DNA of 64,000 nt, from the NCBI RefSeq assembly GCF_025685685.1, contig NZ_JAGSYH010000003.1, forward strand, positions 372,001 through 436,000. Direction: 5' to 3'. Origin of the DNA: Acidicapsa dinghuensis. GTDB taxonomy: Bacteria > Acidobacteriota > Terriglobia > Terriglobales > Acidobacteriaceae. A program made the translations under genes and the position numbers. Positions 8,953 through 17,247 of the stretch are shown here, piece by piece; the stretch's first letter is position 1, and each line of letters opens with the position of its first letter. A model generated the notes under the pieces. It was not told the origin of the DNA, searched no databases, and was given only the letters and a program-made list of their open reading frames with translations.

Positions 8953-10434
8953 ATGAGCGCGACTGCTGTGCTGAGCCCCGATGTAATTGACAAATACGAA
9001 CCTGTGATTGGTCTTGAAGTACATGTGCAACTGCTGACTGAGACCAAGGCTTTTTGCGGCTGTGCGAACAAGTTCGGGGCTGCGCCGAATACAAATGTCT
9101 GTCCTGTCTGCCTGGGGCTGCCGGGTGCGCTGCCGGTGCTGAATCGCAAGGCTGTGGAGTTTGCCACGTTGACTGGTTTGGCGCTCAACTGCCAGGTTCG
9201 TGAGCGGTCGATCTTTGCGCGCAAGAACTACTTCTATCCCGATTTGCCGAAGGGTTATCAGATTTCACAATTCGACAAGCCTATCGCCGAGCATGGGTGG
9301 ATCGAAATTCCTACGCCGAATGGTGGAATCAAGCGCATCGGCGTGACGCGGGCGCATATGGAAGAGGACGCGGGCAAGAGCATTCACGATGGCTTTGCAG
9401 ATTCGCTGACGAAGACGTATGTGGACTTGAACCGCTGCGGAACTCCGCTGGTGGAGATTGTTTCGGAGCCCGATCTGCGGACGCCGGACGAGGCGTTTGA
9501 GTATCTGACGAAGCTGAAAGAGATTCTGCTGTTTGCCGGGGTTTCGGACTGCAACATGGAAGAGGGCTCGCTGCGTTGCGACGCGAATGTGAGCGTGCGG
9601 CTGAAGGGCGCGCCGAAGTTCGGGACGAAGGCTGAGGTTAAGAATGTGAACAGCTTCCGGTACATTCGCGCGGCGCTTGAATACGAGATTGAACGGCAGA
9701 TCGAGATCGTCGAATCTGGCGGACGTGTGGCGCAGGAGACGCGGCTTTGGAATGCAGGTGAAGGACGGACGTACTCGATGCGTTCGAAGGAACAGGCGCA
9801 TGATTACCGCTACTTCCCTGAGCCGGATTTGCCACCGCTGATCGTTTCGGAAGAGTGGAAAGCGGAGATTGCGAAGTCGATGCCGGAGCTGCCTGAGGCG
9901 CGGCGCAAGCGCATGATTGCTGAGTACGAACTGAACGAACAAGATGCCCAGACGCTGACCAGTTCCCGGGAGTTTGCAGACCGGTTTGAAGAAGTGGCGG
10001 GGAAGGCTAAGAATCCTCGGCGCGTGGCGAACCTGCTATTGAGCGAACTGGGAGGTCGGTTGAAGGCTGCGAATCTCGAGCTGGATCAGTCGCCGATTTC
10101 GCTGACTGGAATTGGACTGGCCGCCGATTTGCTGGAAGAGAGCAAGATCAGCTCGAAGCAGCTCAAACAGCTCTTCGATATCAGCTTTGAAAAGGGTGAG
10201 GACTTCCCTGCCGTTTATGAGCGCGAGAAGCCGCAGCAGATTACAGATGCCAGCGCGATCGAAGCACTGATCGATCAGGTGATTGCGGCGAATGCGGCGC
10301 AGGTGGCACAGTACAAGGGGGGCAAGAAGACGGTGGCTGGTTTCTTTGTAGGACAGGTGATGCGAGCCTCCAAGGGGCAGGCGAATCCCGCGCTGCTGAA
10401 TGAACTGGTGACGAAGAAGCTGGACGCGCAGTAG
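8953..10434 (+). CDS. gatB: Aspartyl/glutamyl-tRNA(Asn/Gln) amidotransferase subunit B
   Basis: GatB activates the mischarged Glu-tRNA(Gln) or Asp-tRNA(Asn) for transamidation within the GatCAB complex. The 493 residues match the family. The N-terminal signature EPVIGLEVHVQLLTETKAFCGC and the following CPVCLGLPGALPVLN contain the zinc cysteines. Further signatures are YFYPDLPKGYQISQ, DLNRCGTPLVEIVSEPDLRTP, SLRCDANVS and HDYRYFPEPDLPPL. The C-terminal YqeY-like tail domain ends with GQVMRASKGQANPALLNELV. gatA and gatC are not in the window. No strong ribosome binding site is visible before the ATG, but it is the only one that fits the conserved start. Confidence 0.97.
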   Translation: MSATAVLSPDVIDKYEPVIGLEVHVQLLTETKAFCGCANKFGAAPNTNVCPVCLGLPGALPVLNRKAVEFATLTGLALNCQVRERSIFARKNYFYPDLPKGYQISQFDKPIAEHGWIEIPTPNGGIKRIGVTRAHMEEDAGKSIHDGFADSLTKTYVDLNRCGTPLVEIVSEPDLRTPDEAFEYLTKLKEILLFAGVSDCNMEEGSLRCDANVSVRLKGAPKFGTKAEVKNVNSFRYIRAALEYEIERQIEIVESGGRVAQETRLWNAGEGRTYSMRSKEQAHDYRYFPEPDLPPLIVSEEWKAEIAKSMPELPEARRKRMIAEYELNEQDAQTLTSSREFADRFEEVAGKAKNPRRVANLLLSELGGRLKAANLELDQSPISLTGIGLAADLLEESKISSKQLKQLFDISFEKGEDFPAVYEREKPQQITDASAIEALIDQVIAANAAQVAQYKGGKKTVAGFFVGQVMRASKGQANPALLNELVTKKLDAQ

Positions 10435-10582
10435 CACGGGGGTCAAAGATCAGGTTTCAGGGGTCAGTTGATGTGCTGGTTCCTGAGACGTTTGCGCATT
10501 GATCGAACTGTTTGTCAATCTTTCCGAATTGCGCGCAAGGTGCGGATAGTGATTGCGTCCGAATGGCGAGAAGATCATCTTC

Positions 10583-11713
10583 ATGATGAGTTCTCTGATG
10601 ACCATGACAAGCAAATTCAATTCGGCGGAGGCAGTGATTCGGAATCGTCCGCTGGGTTCGACGCATACATCTCACATCGACGAAGACACTGCATGGAAGC
10701 AACTGCTGGACCGCGATGGCAGAGGCGAGTTCTTCTACGCGGTGACGACTACCGGTGTGTTCTGCAGGCCGGATTGTAAGAGCCGGACACCTCTACGCAC
10801 AAATGTGCGTTTCTTTGCGACACAGGAACAGGCGAGGACCGCGGGTTATCGCGCCTGTATGCGATGCAAACCGGAAGCACCACGACAGGCGTCACCGGTA
10901 GCGCGTATGTGCGCATATCTGGAACGAGAAATCGATCGACCGGTACGGCTGGAGACGCTGGGCAGGCTGGTTGGCATGAGTCCATTTTCCGTACAGCGGA
11001 TTTTCAAGAAAGCGATGGGGGTTAGCCCAGCGGAATATCAGAGGGCGATGCGGGCGCATGGCCTACGCAGTCAGTTGCGCGAGGGAGGTACTGATGTGAC
11101 AACGGCAATTTATGAAGCTGGATATGGCTCCGCGAGCCGGGCGTATGAGACGCAGCCCTTGGGGATGACTCCAGGCCGATTTCTGGCTGGGGGGCGCGGA
11201 GAAAAGATTGGCTTCGCGACCGGGGAGACGACGCAGACTGGCGTTCCGGGTTGGGTAATTGTGGCCGCGACACAGCGCGGGATCTGCTGGCTAGCTCTGG
11301 CTGACACGTGTGAAGCTGCCGAAGCCAGCTTGCGCGATGAGTTTCCTGCGGCGGAAATTGTGGCTAATCCAAAGCTAGGCGATATGGTTGAGACAGTTCT
11401 GAAACGGATGCAGGGCGAGAAACAGGCTGTCGATCTGCCGCTCGATCTTCGGGGGACGGCTTTCCAACTTCGCGTGTGGAAGGTGCTGCAGGAAATTCCC
11501 GAAGGCGTTACGAAGACTTACGGCCAGCTTGCGGCTGAGATGGGGATGCCGAAGTCGACAAGGGCAGTAGCGCGGGCGTGTGCCACGAATCGTGTGTCGG
11601 TGCTTGTGCCCTGCCATCGCGTTGTTGGGGCTTCGGGTTCACTGACGGGATATCGCTGGGGGGTGGAGCGGAAGCGCGAATTGCTCAAAAAAGAAGGCGC
11701 CCGGCTTGCGTGA
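10583..11713 (+). CDS. ada: Bifunctional Ada: methylphosphotriester/O6-methylguanine-DNA methyltransferase and regulator
   Basis: This adaptive-response protein has three parts. The N-terminal Ada zinc domain (FFYAVTTTGVFCRPDC...YRACMRCKPEA) has four cysteines, one of which accepts methyl groups from phosphotriesters. An AraC-type HTH follows (LGRLVGMSPFSVQRIFKKAMGVSPAEYQRA). The C-terminal MGMT domain carries the acceptor cysteine in LVPCHRVVGASGSLTGYRWG. The length, about 376 residues, fits Ada (E. coli 354). The start is uncertain: ATGs at 10553, 10583, 10586 and 10601 are in frame and none has a clear ribosome binding site. A terminator for the convergent SDR gene overlaps its last codons. 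Confidence 0.93.
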   Translation: MMSSLMTMTSKFNSAEAVIRNRPLGSTHTSHIDEDTAWKQLLDRDGRGEFFYAVTTTGVFCRPDCKSRTPLRTNVRFFATQEQARTAGYRACMRCKPEAPRQASPVARMCAYLEREIDRPVRLETLGRLVGMSPFSVQRIFKKAMGVSPAEYQRAMRAHGLRSQLREGGTDVTTAIYEAGYGSASRAYETQPLGMTPGRFLAGGRGEKIGFATGETTQTGVPGWVIVAATQRGICWLALADTCEAAEASLRDEFPAAEIVANPKLGDMVETVLKRMQGEKQAVDLPLDLRGTAFQLRVWKVLQEIPEGVTKTYGQLAAEMGMPKSTRAVARACATNRVSVLVPCHRVVGASGSLTGYRWGVERKRELLKKEGARLA

Positions 11714-11728
11714 GTCGCCGGGCGCCTT
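11688..11728 (-). terminator. Intrinsic terminator of the SDR gene, nested in the end of ada
   Basis: A perfect 12-bp inverted repeat, AAGGCGCCCGGC (11694-11705) and GCCGGGCGCCTT (11717-11728), has an 11-base loop. On the minus strand it is followed by a CTTTTTTG tract (11688-11694). It lies 17 bases beyond the SDR stop and includes the last codons and stop of ada on the other strand. Confidence 0.85.
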
Positions 11729-11744
11729 GGCTGAGTGTTGCACC

Positions 11745-12494
11745 TTACAGGCGGTTGCCGCCGGCAGCCTGAATGCTCTGTCCATTGACCCAGGTGGAGT
11801 CGTCTGAGGCGAGGAAGACCGCGATATCCGCGATGTCCTTTGGCTGGCCAATGCGGCCTAACGGGGTGCGGGCGATTACTTCCTTATGGAAGTCGCTGCC
11901 GAGGAAGCCGGCCGCATGCACGCCTTCGGTCTCAACCATGCCCGGATTCAGCGAGTTCACGCGGATTTTTTTCGCGCCAAGCTCATGCGCAAGAGCCGTG
12001 GTGATCGAGTCCACCGCGCCCTTGGTGGCGCTGTAAACAGAGGCTGTAGGCACGCCGCCCGCAGCGACCGAGCCGATGTTGATGATGCTGCCGCCCTTGG
12101 GGTCAAAGCTCTTGAGAGCTGCCTGAGTGGTGAGAAGCAGGCCGAGAACGTTGGTGTTGAACTGCTTATGGAAATGATCTGGCGTGACCGCGTCGATGGG
12201 AGCGAACTCATAGATGCCGGCGTTGTTCACCAGAATGCTGATGGGGCCGAGTTCCTTTGCAACGGTCGAAACCAGAGGACCGATAGCATCGGGATCGGCG
12301 ACGCTGCCCTTTACCGCGACCGCCTTGCCGCCTGCGGCTTTGATGTCGGCTACGACCTTCTCGGCCTCAGCCTTGGAGCTTGAGTAGTTAACTGCTACGG
12401 CAGCACCATTGGCCGCCAGTTCCTTTGCGATAGAGGCGCCAATGCCTTTGGAAGCGCCCGTTACCAGTGCAACTTTGCCTTGAAGCTTACTCAT
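11745..12494 (-). CDS. SDR-family oxidoreductase (3-oxoacyl-ACP reductase-like)
   Basis: This 249-residue classical short-chain dehydrogenase has the nucleotide-binding GASKGIGASIA (about residues 12-22), the NNAG motif (LVNNAGIYEF), the catalytic YSATKGAV (Tyr and Lys) and a C-terminal WVNGQSIQAAGG. The ATG at 12494 follows AGGAG by eight bases; an in-frame ATG at 12530 has no such site and would add a poor N-terminus. NADPH preference is suggested by the basic/Ser residue after the second strand (NYSSSKAEAEKV). The adjacent upstream gene encodes an ArsR repressor and the 134-base gap holds two palindromes, so induction by that regulator is likely. The physiological substrate is unknown. Confidence 0.9.
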   Translation of the reverse strand: MSKLQGKVALVTGASKGIGASIAKELAANGAAVAVNYSSSKAEAEKVVADIKAAGGKAVAVKGSVADPDAIGPLVSTVAKELGPISILVNNAGIYEFAPIDAVTPDHFHKQFNTNVLGLLLTTQAALKSFDPKGGSIINIGSVAAGGVPTASVYSATKGAVDSITTALAHELGAKKIRVNSLNPGMVETEGVHAAGFLGSDFHKEVIARTPLGRIGQPKDIADIAVFLASDDSTWVNGQSIQAAGGNRL

Positions 12495-12520
12495 AAAGCC
12501 ATCTCCTGGATCGAACTCTA

Positions 12521-12564
12521 TCGAAATCATTTCGACAATTCGATAACCGTCTAATTGATTAGAC
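12521..12564. promoter_or_regulatory. Two palindromic operator candidates upstream of the SDR gene
   Basis: TCGAAATCATTTCGA (12521-12535) is a 15-bp palindrome with 7-bp arms. GTCTAATTGATTAGAC (12549-12564) has 7-bp arms around TG. They sit between the ArsR gene and the SDR ribosome binding site, where the SDR promoter should be. Binding by the neighbouring ArsR protein is inferred. Confidence 0.6.
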
Positions 12565-12628
12565 CAGGAGCATTAGGATTCAGGGATTCTGTGGAAATCT
12601 TTTTGCGGAGTCGACCGGAAGTGAGGGC

Positions 12629-12946
12629 TTATAGCTTTTGCAGGTCGGCAAGGAAGGCCTGCCAGATGTCGCGGCGGAGGGTGAGACGGGCGAATTTGCC
12701 TTCGCGCTCGATGTGGATGAGGCCGGCGGTTTCGAGTTCTTTGAGGTGATGCGAGAGGGTGGCGGCGGAGATCGGCAGGCACTCGCGCATGTCGCTACAA
12801 CCGGTACAGGCTGTTGCAGCCAGGCGCTCGATAATCTCCATGCGGCGGGGGTCTGCGAGAGCTTTCAGGATCGCCAAACGCTGGCTCGCAGAAATGTTGA
12901 TGGCGTCATTTTCGCCGCCGGTCGAATTGGCGTTTGAGTGCGCCAC
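12629..12946 (-). CDS. ArsR-family transcriptional regulator
   Basis: This is a 105-residue winged-helix repressor. The family core reads QRLAILKALADPRRMEIIERLA, the recognition helix region reads LPISAATLSHHLKELETAGL, and the wing reads IHIEREGKFARLTL. Three cysteines lie just ahead of the DNA-binding helices (ATACTGCSDMREC, about residues 46-54), close to where ArsR/SmtB proteins carry metal-binding ELCVCDL-type motifs, so a metal- or redox-sensing role is possible. It precedes the SDR gene on the same strand, and the gap contains two palindromes. The start is the first ATG; a later Met is absent before the conserved core. Confidence 0.85.
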   Translation of the reverse strand: MAHSNANSTGGENDAINISASQRLAILKALADPRRMEIIERLAATACTGCSDMRECLPISAATLSHHLKELETAGLIHIEREGKFARLTLRRDIWQAFLADLQKL

Positions 12947-13030
12947 AAATCATTTTCTCATGAAGAGATTTTGCACTATAAAGCAGCCAACTCTGCGAGC
13001 TGCCTTCGCGTTACCTGCCAAAACTCTTCG

Positions 13031-13405
13031 TTATGAAAGGAATGGGAATACAGACTTGAGACGAGGTTCGCGCAGCCAGAGGCCGACCCAGACGAGAATG
13101 CCGAAGTAGACGGGAAAGAGAGTGTTGGAAAAGAGTGGATTGTGCAATCGCAAGTTGGTGGCGACAGCGCCGCCCAGATAGCCTGTGAGCAGGATCGCGC
13201 CCAGGACAGATGTTTTCGGAATTGCGTAAAGCAGCGTGCTCGCGAGCAAGATTACGCCGAGGGTGACTGAGAGATCGATGGGCCAGCCGGTACGAACGAA
13301 AGCGTCGGCGACAGGCTTGGGCTGGATGAATTTCATGGCAGCGTCAAAGAGATTGAAGGCAATCATTAAGCCACTGATGATCCATCCTGCAATTTTCTTT
13401 CCCAT
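13031..13405 (-). CDS. DoxX-like membrane protein
   Basis: This 124-residue integral membrane protein has four predicted hydrophobic segments (IAGWIISGLMIAFNLF, LSVTLGVILLASTLLYAI, VLGAILLTGYLGGAVATNL and LFPVYFGILVWVGLW). It matches the short DoxX-like family often found beside ArsR or oxidoreductase genes. The DAAMKFIQP and TGYLGGAVATNLR segments are typical of that family. An AGGAGTG ribosome binding site precedes the ATG. Its role is unknown; DoxX relatives have been linked to quinone reduction and redox homeostasis, but nothing here fixes a substrate. Confidence 0.82.
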   Translation of the reverse strand: MGKKIAGWIISGLMIAFNLFDAAMKFIQPKPVADAFVRTGWPIDLSVTLGVILLASTLLYAIPKTSVLGAILLTGYLGGAVATNLRLHNPLFSNTLFPVYFGILVWVGLWLREPRLKSVFPFLS

Positions 13406-13527
13406 AGGAACACTCCTTTTTCAGCACTGCTTCTCGCCGCGTTCGAAGCTCACCGCATGGTAACGGGATTTGCATGGACGCGACAGTATGATCTTTCGCG
13501 CTAGCTCTGAACACAAGTGCGCGGAGG

Positions 13528-14466
13528 TCAGGCTTTGGTGCCGATGGCCAGCAGAGTCTGGAACTGGGGGGCTTCGGGGTCGCGGTCAACTATGGAGGTT
13601 TCAACCGAGGTGAAACCGGCTTGCCCCAGCATAGATTCGAGTTCGGCTTCGCCAAAACCTAGCCACTCGTCGGCGTAGAGTTCGCGGGCTTCTTCGAAGC
13701 GGTGTTTCGCAAGATCGAGCAGGACGACACGGCCGCCGGGGCGCAGGATGCGAAATGCTTCCTGAATGGCGCGCGCGGGATGCATGGCATGGTGGAGAGA
13801 CTGCGAGAAGAAGACGAGATCGACGGAGTCGCTATCGATGGGCAGTTCTTCCATGTCTCCGAGGCGGAAGTCGAGATTTGTGACGCAGTGTCGGGTGGCG
13901 AGCTCGCGACCGACTTCTATCATCTTTGAGGATGTGTCGACGGCAATAACCCTGCTTGCGTGCTGGGCGAGCAGCATGGCAAAAGTGCCCTCACCTGCGC
14001 CGAGGTCGGCGATGGTCATCGGCGGCATGAGACGTAGGAAGGCTTCGGCGACGGACTTCCATGATTTGCCGGGGACGTAGTCTTTACCGAGGCGGCCGGC
14101 GACCGAGTCGAAGAAGCTGCGCATTTTTTCCTGGCGTTTTTTGACGATGCGGCGCATTTCGGCCTGGTCGGTCTTTGCTTCGGGCGTCTCTGCTCGAGCG
14201 CGGGTGAGCAGCGGGCTTACGATGCCTTCGGAGCCGTTGGGTGTGAGCCGGTAAAGGCTGCTTTTGCCGGTGCGACGGTCCTCGACGAGACCGGCGGATT
14301 TGAGCTGCGAGAGATGGGTTGAGATGGTGCTCTGGCCCATGGTGAGGATCTCCTGCAGTTCTGCTACGGAGAGCTCTTCTTGCTGGAGCAGGAGCAGGAT
14401 GCGCAGCCGGTTGGGGTCGGCGGCTACGCGCAGAATTTTAACCAGCGATGGGGCGGACGAAGACAT
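13528..14466 (-). CDS. ArsR-methyltransferase fusion regulator (SahR-like)
   Basis: The protein has 312 residues in two parts. An N-terminal ArsR winged helix (about residues 6-95: VKILRVAADPNRLRILLLLQ, then MGQSTISTHLSQLKSAGLVEDRRTGK) is joined by a charged linker to a class I SAM-binding methyltransferase domain (IADLGAGEGTFAMLLAQ, DFRLGDMEELPIDSDSVD, RILRPGGRVVLLDL). This architecture is known in SahR, the S-adenosylhomocysteine-responsive repressor of methionine-cycle genes. The gene is divergent from ahcY, whose enzyme removes SAH, which supports the same role here. The ATG at 14466 is chosen because upstream in-frame ATGs lie inside the palindrome at 14492-14513. An active methyltransferase cannot be excluded. 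Confidence 0.85.
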   Translation of the reverse strand: MSSSAPSLVKILRVAADPNRLRILLLLQQEELSVAELQEILTMGQSTISTHLSQLKSAGLVEDRRTGKSSLYRLTPNGSEGIVSPLLTRARAETPEAKTDQAEMRRIVKKRQEKMRSFFDSVAGRLGKDYVPGKSWKSVAEAFLRLMPPMTIADLGAGEGTFAMLLAQHASRVIAVDTSSKMIEVGRELATRHCVTNLDFRLGDMEELPIDSDSVDLVFFSQSLHHAMHPARAIQEAFRILRPGGRVVLLDLAKHRFEEARELYADEWLGFGEAELESMLGQAGFTSVETSIVDRDPEAPQFQTLLAIGTKA

Positions 14467-14491
14467 TGACGGCGTTGGCGGCTCTCTGATA

Positions 14492-14513
14492 CATATCATC
14501 ATATCGTGATGTG
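14492..14513. promoter_or_regulatory. Operator candidate between the SahR-like gene and ahcY
   Basis: CATATCA (14492-14498) and TGATGTG (14507-14513) form an imperfect inverted repeat with one mismatch. Nested in it is CATCA-TATCG-TGATG (14497-14511). It lies in the 80-base space between the divergent starts, 26 bases from the regulator ATG and 34 from ahcY, as expected for an autoregulated repressor that also controls ahcY. Confidence 0.6.
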
Positions 14514-14546
14514 ACGATGCAAGAGAGAAACTGAAGGAGATTCTGC

Positions 14547-16007
14547 ATGGCAACTACCACCCTCGAAGTGACGGGCGCGCTCGCCACGAGCCTTCCCTAT
14601 AAAGTAGCCGACCTGTCGCTGGCCGACTGGGGCCGCAAAGAGATCACCATTGCCGAGCACGAGATGCCGGGACTGATGGCGATTCGCAACAAGTATGCGG
14701 CGCAGAAGCCTCTGGCCGGTGTGCGCGTGACCGGCTCGCTGCACATGACGATTCAGACGGCAGTCTTGATTGAGACGCTGACGAGTTTGGGCGCGGATGT
14801 GCGCTGGGCGAGCTGCAACATCTTCTCTACGCAGGATCATGCGGCGGCGGCGATTGCTGCCAGCGGCGTGCCGGTGTTTGCGTGGAAAGGTGAGTCGCTC
14901 GAAGAGTACTGGTGGTGCACGTACCAGGCGCTGAATCACAAGGACGGCAAGGGTCCGCAGCTTGTGGTGGATGATGGCGGCGATGTGACGCTGCTGATTC
15001 ACAAAGGCTATGAGTTGGAAGAGGGCGATGGTTGGGTGAACACGCCGAGCGGCAACCACGAAGAACAGGTGATCAAGGACTTGCTGAAGCAGGTGTATGC
15101 GGAAGACAAGCAGCACTGGCATAAGGTAGCGAAGGAGTGGCGCGGCGTTTCAGAAGAAACCACCACAGGCGTACACCGGCTCTACAAGATGATGGAGCAG
15201 GGCAAGCTGCTGGTGCCGGCGATCAACGTAAATGATTCCGTTACGAAGTCGAAGTTCGACAACCTGTATGGCTGCCGCGAGTCATTGGCCGATGGCATCA
15301 AGCGCGCAACCGATGTAATGGTGGCGGGCAAGGTTGCGGTGATCTGCGGTTACGGCGATGTGGGTAAGGGCTCGGCGCATTCGCTGCGCGGCATGGGCGC
15401 GCGCGTGATCGTGACAGAGATCGACCCGATCAATGCGCTGCAGGCTGCGATGGAAGGCTTTGAAGTAACGACGATTGAGGACACGCTGGGCCGGGGCGAT
15501 ATCTATGTGACCTGCACCGGCAACCTGGATATCATCACCTTTGAGCACATGCAAAAGATGAAGAATCAGGCGATCGTCTGCAACATTGGCCACTTCGATA
15601 ATGAGATTCAGATGGACCGGCTCAACGAAGCACCGGGCGTCGAGAAGCTGAACATCAAGCCGCAGGTAGACAAGTACATTTTTCCGGAAGCTGCGGGGCA
15701 GGCCGGGCATGAGATCTTCGTGCTGGCCGAGGGACGGCTTGTGAACCTGGGCTGCGCGACGGGCCATCCGAGCTTTGTGATGAGCAATAGCTTTGCCAAC
15801 CAGACGCTGGCGCAGATCGATCTTTGGGCGAACAAGGACACGTACAAGGTCGATGTCTACGTGCTGCCGAAGAAGCTGGATGAGGAAGTGGCTCGGCTGC
15901 ATCTCGAAAAGATCGGCGTGAAACTGACGACGCTCTCGAAGAAGCAGGCGGATTATCTTGGTGTGCCGGTGGAAGGGCCATTCAAGGCGGAGCATTACCG
16001 GTACTAA
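14547..16007 (+). CDS. ahcY: Adenosylhomocysteinase (SAH hydrolase)
   Basis: AhcY hydrolyses S-adenosylhomocysteine to homocysteine and adenosine, relieving product inhibition of methyltransferases. The 486 residues fit the longer bacterial form with the insert after residue 140. Signatures are [20 protein letters not shown], the [15 protein letters not shown] substrate region, [19 protein letters not shown], the NAD+ motif [20 protein letters not shown], and the C-terminal [10 protein letters not shown] with the conserved Lys and Tyr. AAGGAGA lies nine bases before the ATG. The gene is divergent from a SahR-like regulator, with which it shares a palindrome, so control by SAH is likely. It is followed by a terminator hairpin. 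Confidence 0.98.
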   Translation: MATTTLEVTGALATSLPYKVADLSLADWGRKEITIAEHEMPGLMAIRNKYAAQKPLAGVRVTGSLHMTIQTAVLIETLTSLGADVRWASCNIFSTQDHAAAAIAASGVPVFAWKGESLEEYWWCTYQALNHKDGKGPQLVVDDGGDVTLLIHKGYELEEGDGWVNTPSGNHEEQVIKDLLKQVYAEDKQHWHKVAKEWRGVSEETTTGVHRLYKMMEQGKLLVPAINVNDSVTKSKFDNLYGCRESLADGIKRATDVMVAGKVAVICGYGDVGKGSAHSLRGMGARVIVTEIDPINALQAAMEGFEVTTIEDTLGRGDIYVTCTGNLDIITFEHMQKMKNQAIVCNIGHFDNEIQMDRLNEAPGVEKLNIKPQVDKYIFPEAAGQAGHEIFVLAEGRLVNLGCATGHPSFVMSNSFANQTLAQIDLWANKDTYKVDVYVLPKKLDEEVARLHLEKIGVKLTTLSKKQADYLGVPVEGPFKAEHYRY

Positions 16008-16022
16008 GACAAGAAGTACGCC

Positions 16023-16078
16023 GGGTGTTCCATTTGCGTTGCGGAGTCAGGCAATTCAGGGAACACCCTTTCTTTTAG
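16023..16078 (+). terminator. Probable terminator of ahcY
   Basis: GGGTGTTCC (16023-16031) pairs with GGAACACCC (16060-16068), followed by TTTCTTTTAG. The 28-base loop is long, so efficiency is uncertain, but the position 16 bases after the ahcY stop and the U-rich tail support termination. Confidence 0.6.
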
Positions 16079-16118
16079 TTGGTATCATGCATTCCATGCA
16101 ACAGTATGGATCTTGAAT

Positions 16119-16535
16119 ATGGGCTCTCAACTCCATCTCGTGAGCTACGGAGAAACAGAGCGATCCGGTTTGTCCAGGGAATTGGTACGCTCCCTCTTCC
16201 CTATCGATCAAGGAAGATCGAACGCGGATTGCTGGACGATCCAATATGATTCCCTAAATGGGTGTTCCATTTATGTGGGACCTCACGAAACCAATTCACA
16301 GACGCTTATCAATCTATGGTTCGAGCGGCCCTGCAGAGACATACGCCTATGGGACGCCATTTACGCCGTCTTAGACATGGGATCAGTTGTGCTCATCTAT
16401 CCTAGTAGCTCACTAATCCTCGTGGCCAAAGGCGTGTGTGTCCAAGACATTCCTACGAAGCTGATAGGTGGGCGCGACAGTGTCGCGCAAGTCGAGTCCA
16501 CTAGGGAGATGTTAGACGTGCTGGGACTCCTATGA
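16119..16535 (+). CDS. Hypothetical protein
   Basis: This 138-residue protein has no family I recognise. It has no signal peptide. One moderately hydrophobic stretch (MGSVVLIYPSSSLILVA, about residues 90-106) follows a polar N-terminal half, and the composition looks like a folded globular protein rather than a chance frame. Base composition is lower in GC than in neighbouring genes and codon use looks less biased, which fits recent acquisition. The ATG at 16119 is preferred to a TTG two codons earlier; no strong ribosome binding site is visible for either. It lies between the ahcY terminator and a convergent unknown gene, so it is probably transcribed alone. Confidence 0.6.
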   Translation: MGSQLHLVSYGETERSGLSRELVRSLFPIDQGRSNADCWTIQYDSLNGCSIYVGPHETNSQTLINLWFERPCRDIRLWDAIYAVLDMGSVVLIYPSSSLILVAKGVCVQDIPTKLIGGRDSVAQVESTREMLDVLGLL

Positions 16536-16578
16536 TTTTTAGGCGTGACTTCTTCTACTCACTCTCATATGCAATAGG

Positions 16579-17178
16579 TCATAGGTGTTTTCGCGACCGA
16601 TGCAAAAGTTGCCACACCGCGCCATGCATCAGCCGCGTTTGCTCCGCTTTCAAGGCTTCGTAAGAGCGCTGCACATAGCCGTCGAACTCCGGCGGCCAAC
16701 CGATCATGGAGCGGCGCTCGGAGTAATCGCCTTCTGTCCACCTAGCCATCACTGCTTTGTAGCCGACGACGTGAGTGACAAACTCGAGAAGACACTGCGG
16801 CATCTGCTCTTCGACGATGAGATAAGCCTTCTCGATAATGATCTTCTCGCGGACATCATTGAGCGGCGCAAAGATGGTCTTCATCCACAAGACCCACTCT
16901 TCAAGATCTTCGTCGCGGATGGGGTGCGCCTGCTGTTTGCCTTGTTTTTTTAGAAGTGCGCGATAGGCGATGTGACCGGCCTGTGAGGCGACGAAGAGTG
17001 GACCGTAAAACTCATTGAGGCGTTTGTTGACGAGCTTGAGCTTGTCGCGGCGGCGGGCGAGCATGCGGGCGCTGAGAAATGTCATCAGGTAGCCGATAAA
17101 GGCCAGAACGATGGTGATGACGGCAGCGCTCTGCACGTGGCTTACGGAAACAAAGGCCGATGGATCGAAGTCTTGCAT
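16579..17178 (-). CDS. Membrane-anchored protein of unknown function
   Basis: The protein has 199 residues. One N-terminal transmembrane helix (AAVITIVLAFIGYLMTFLSA, about residues 18-37) is followed by a basic stretch (RMLARRRDKLKLVNKRLNEFYGPLF) that should place the rest in the cytosol. The remainder is rich in charged and aromatic residues (EEWVLWMKTIF, EKIIIEKAYLIVEE) and probably helical. I do not recognise a characterised family; similar one-helix proteins with an LNEFYGPL segment occur as conserved hypotheticals. It lies just downstream of the BlaI-BlaR1 pair on the same strand, about 70 bases upstream of the BlaR1 stop in map terms, but no functional link is evident. Confidence 0.75.
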   Translation of the reverse strand: MQDFDPSAFVSVSHVQSAAVITIVLAFIGYLMTFLSARMLARRRDKLKLVNKRLNEFYGPLFVASQAGHIAYRALLKKQGKQQAHPIRDEDLEEWVLWMKTIFAPLNDVREKIIIEKAYLIVEEQMPQCLLEFVTHVVGYKAVMARWTEGDYSERRSMIGWPPEFDGYVQRSYEALKAEQTRLMHGAVWQLLHRSRKHL

Positions 17179-17247
17179 TGCCGGAGAGTATAAAGCGAAA
17201 CGGCGACCACCTTCTGTGACCGCCGTTTCCCGACTTCCGGGCTGAGA

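Noticed and set aside
14467-14546. SAH riboswitch upstream of ahcY
   Set aside because: The leader is only about 80 bases and lacks any extended paired structure of that kind; a protein operator explains the symmetry better.
16023-16272. Direct repeat GGGTGTTCCATTT at 16023 and 16260
   Set aside because: It is 13 bases only, with one copy in the ahcY terminator stem and the other inside a coding frame; no further copies or structure were noticed, so chance is the likeliest cause.
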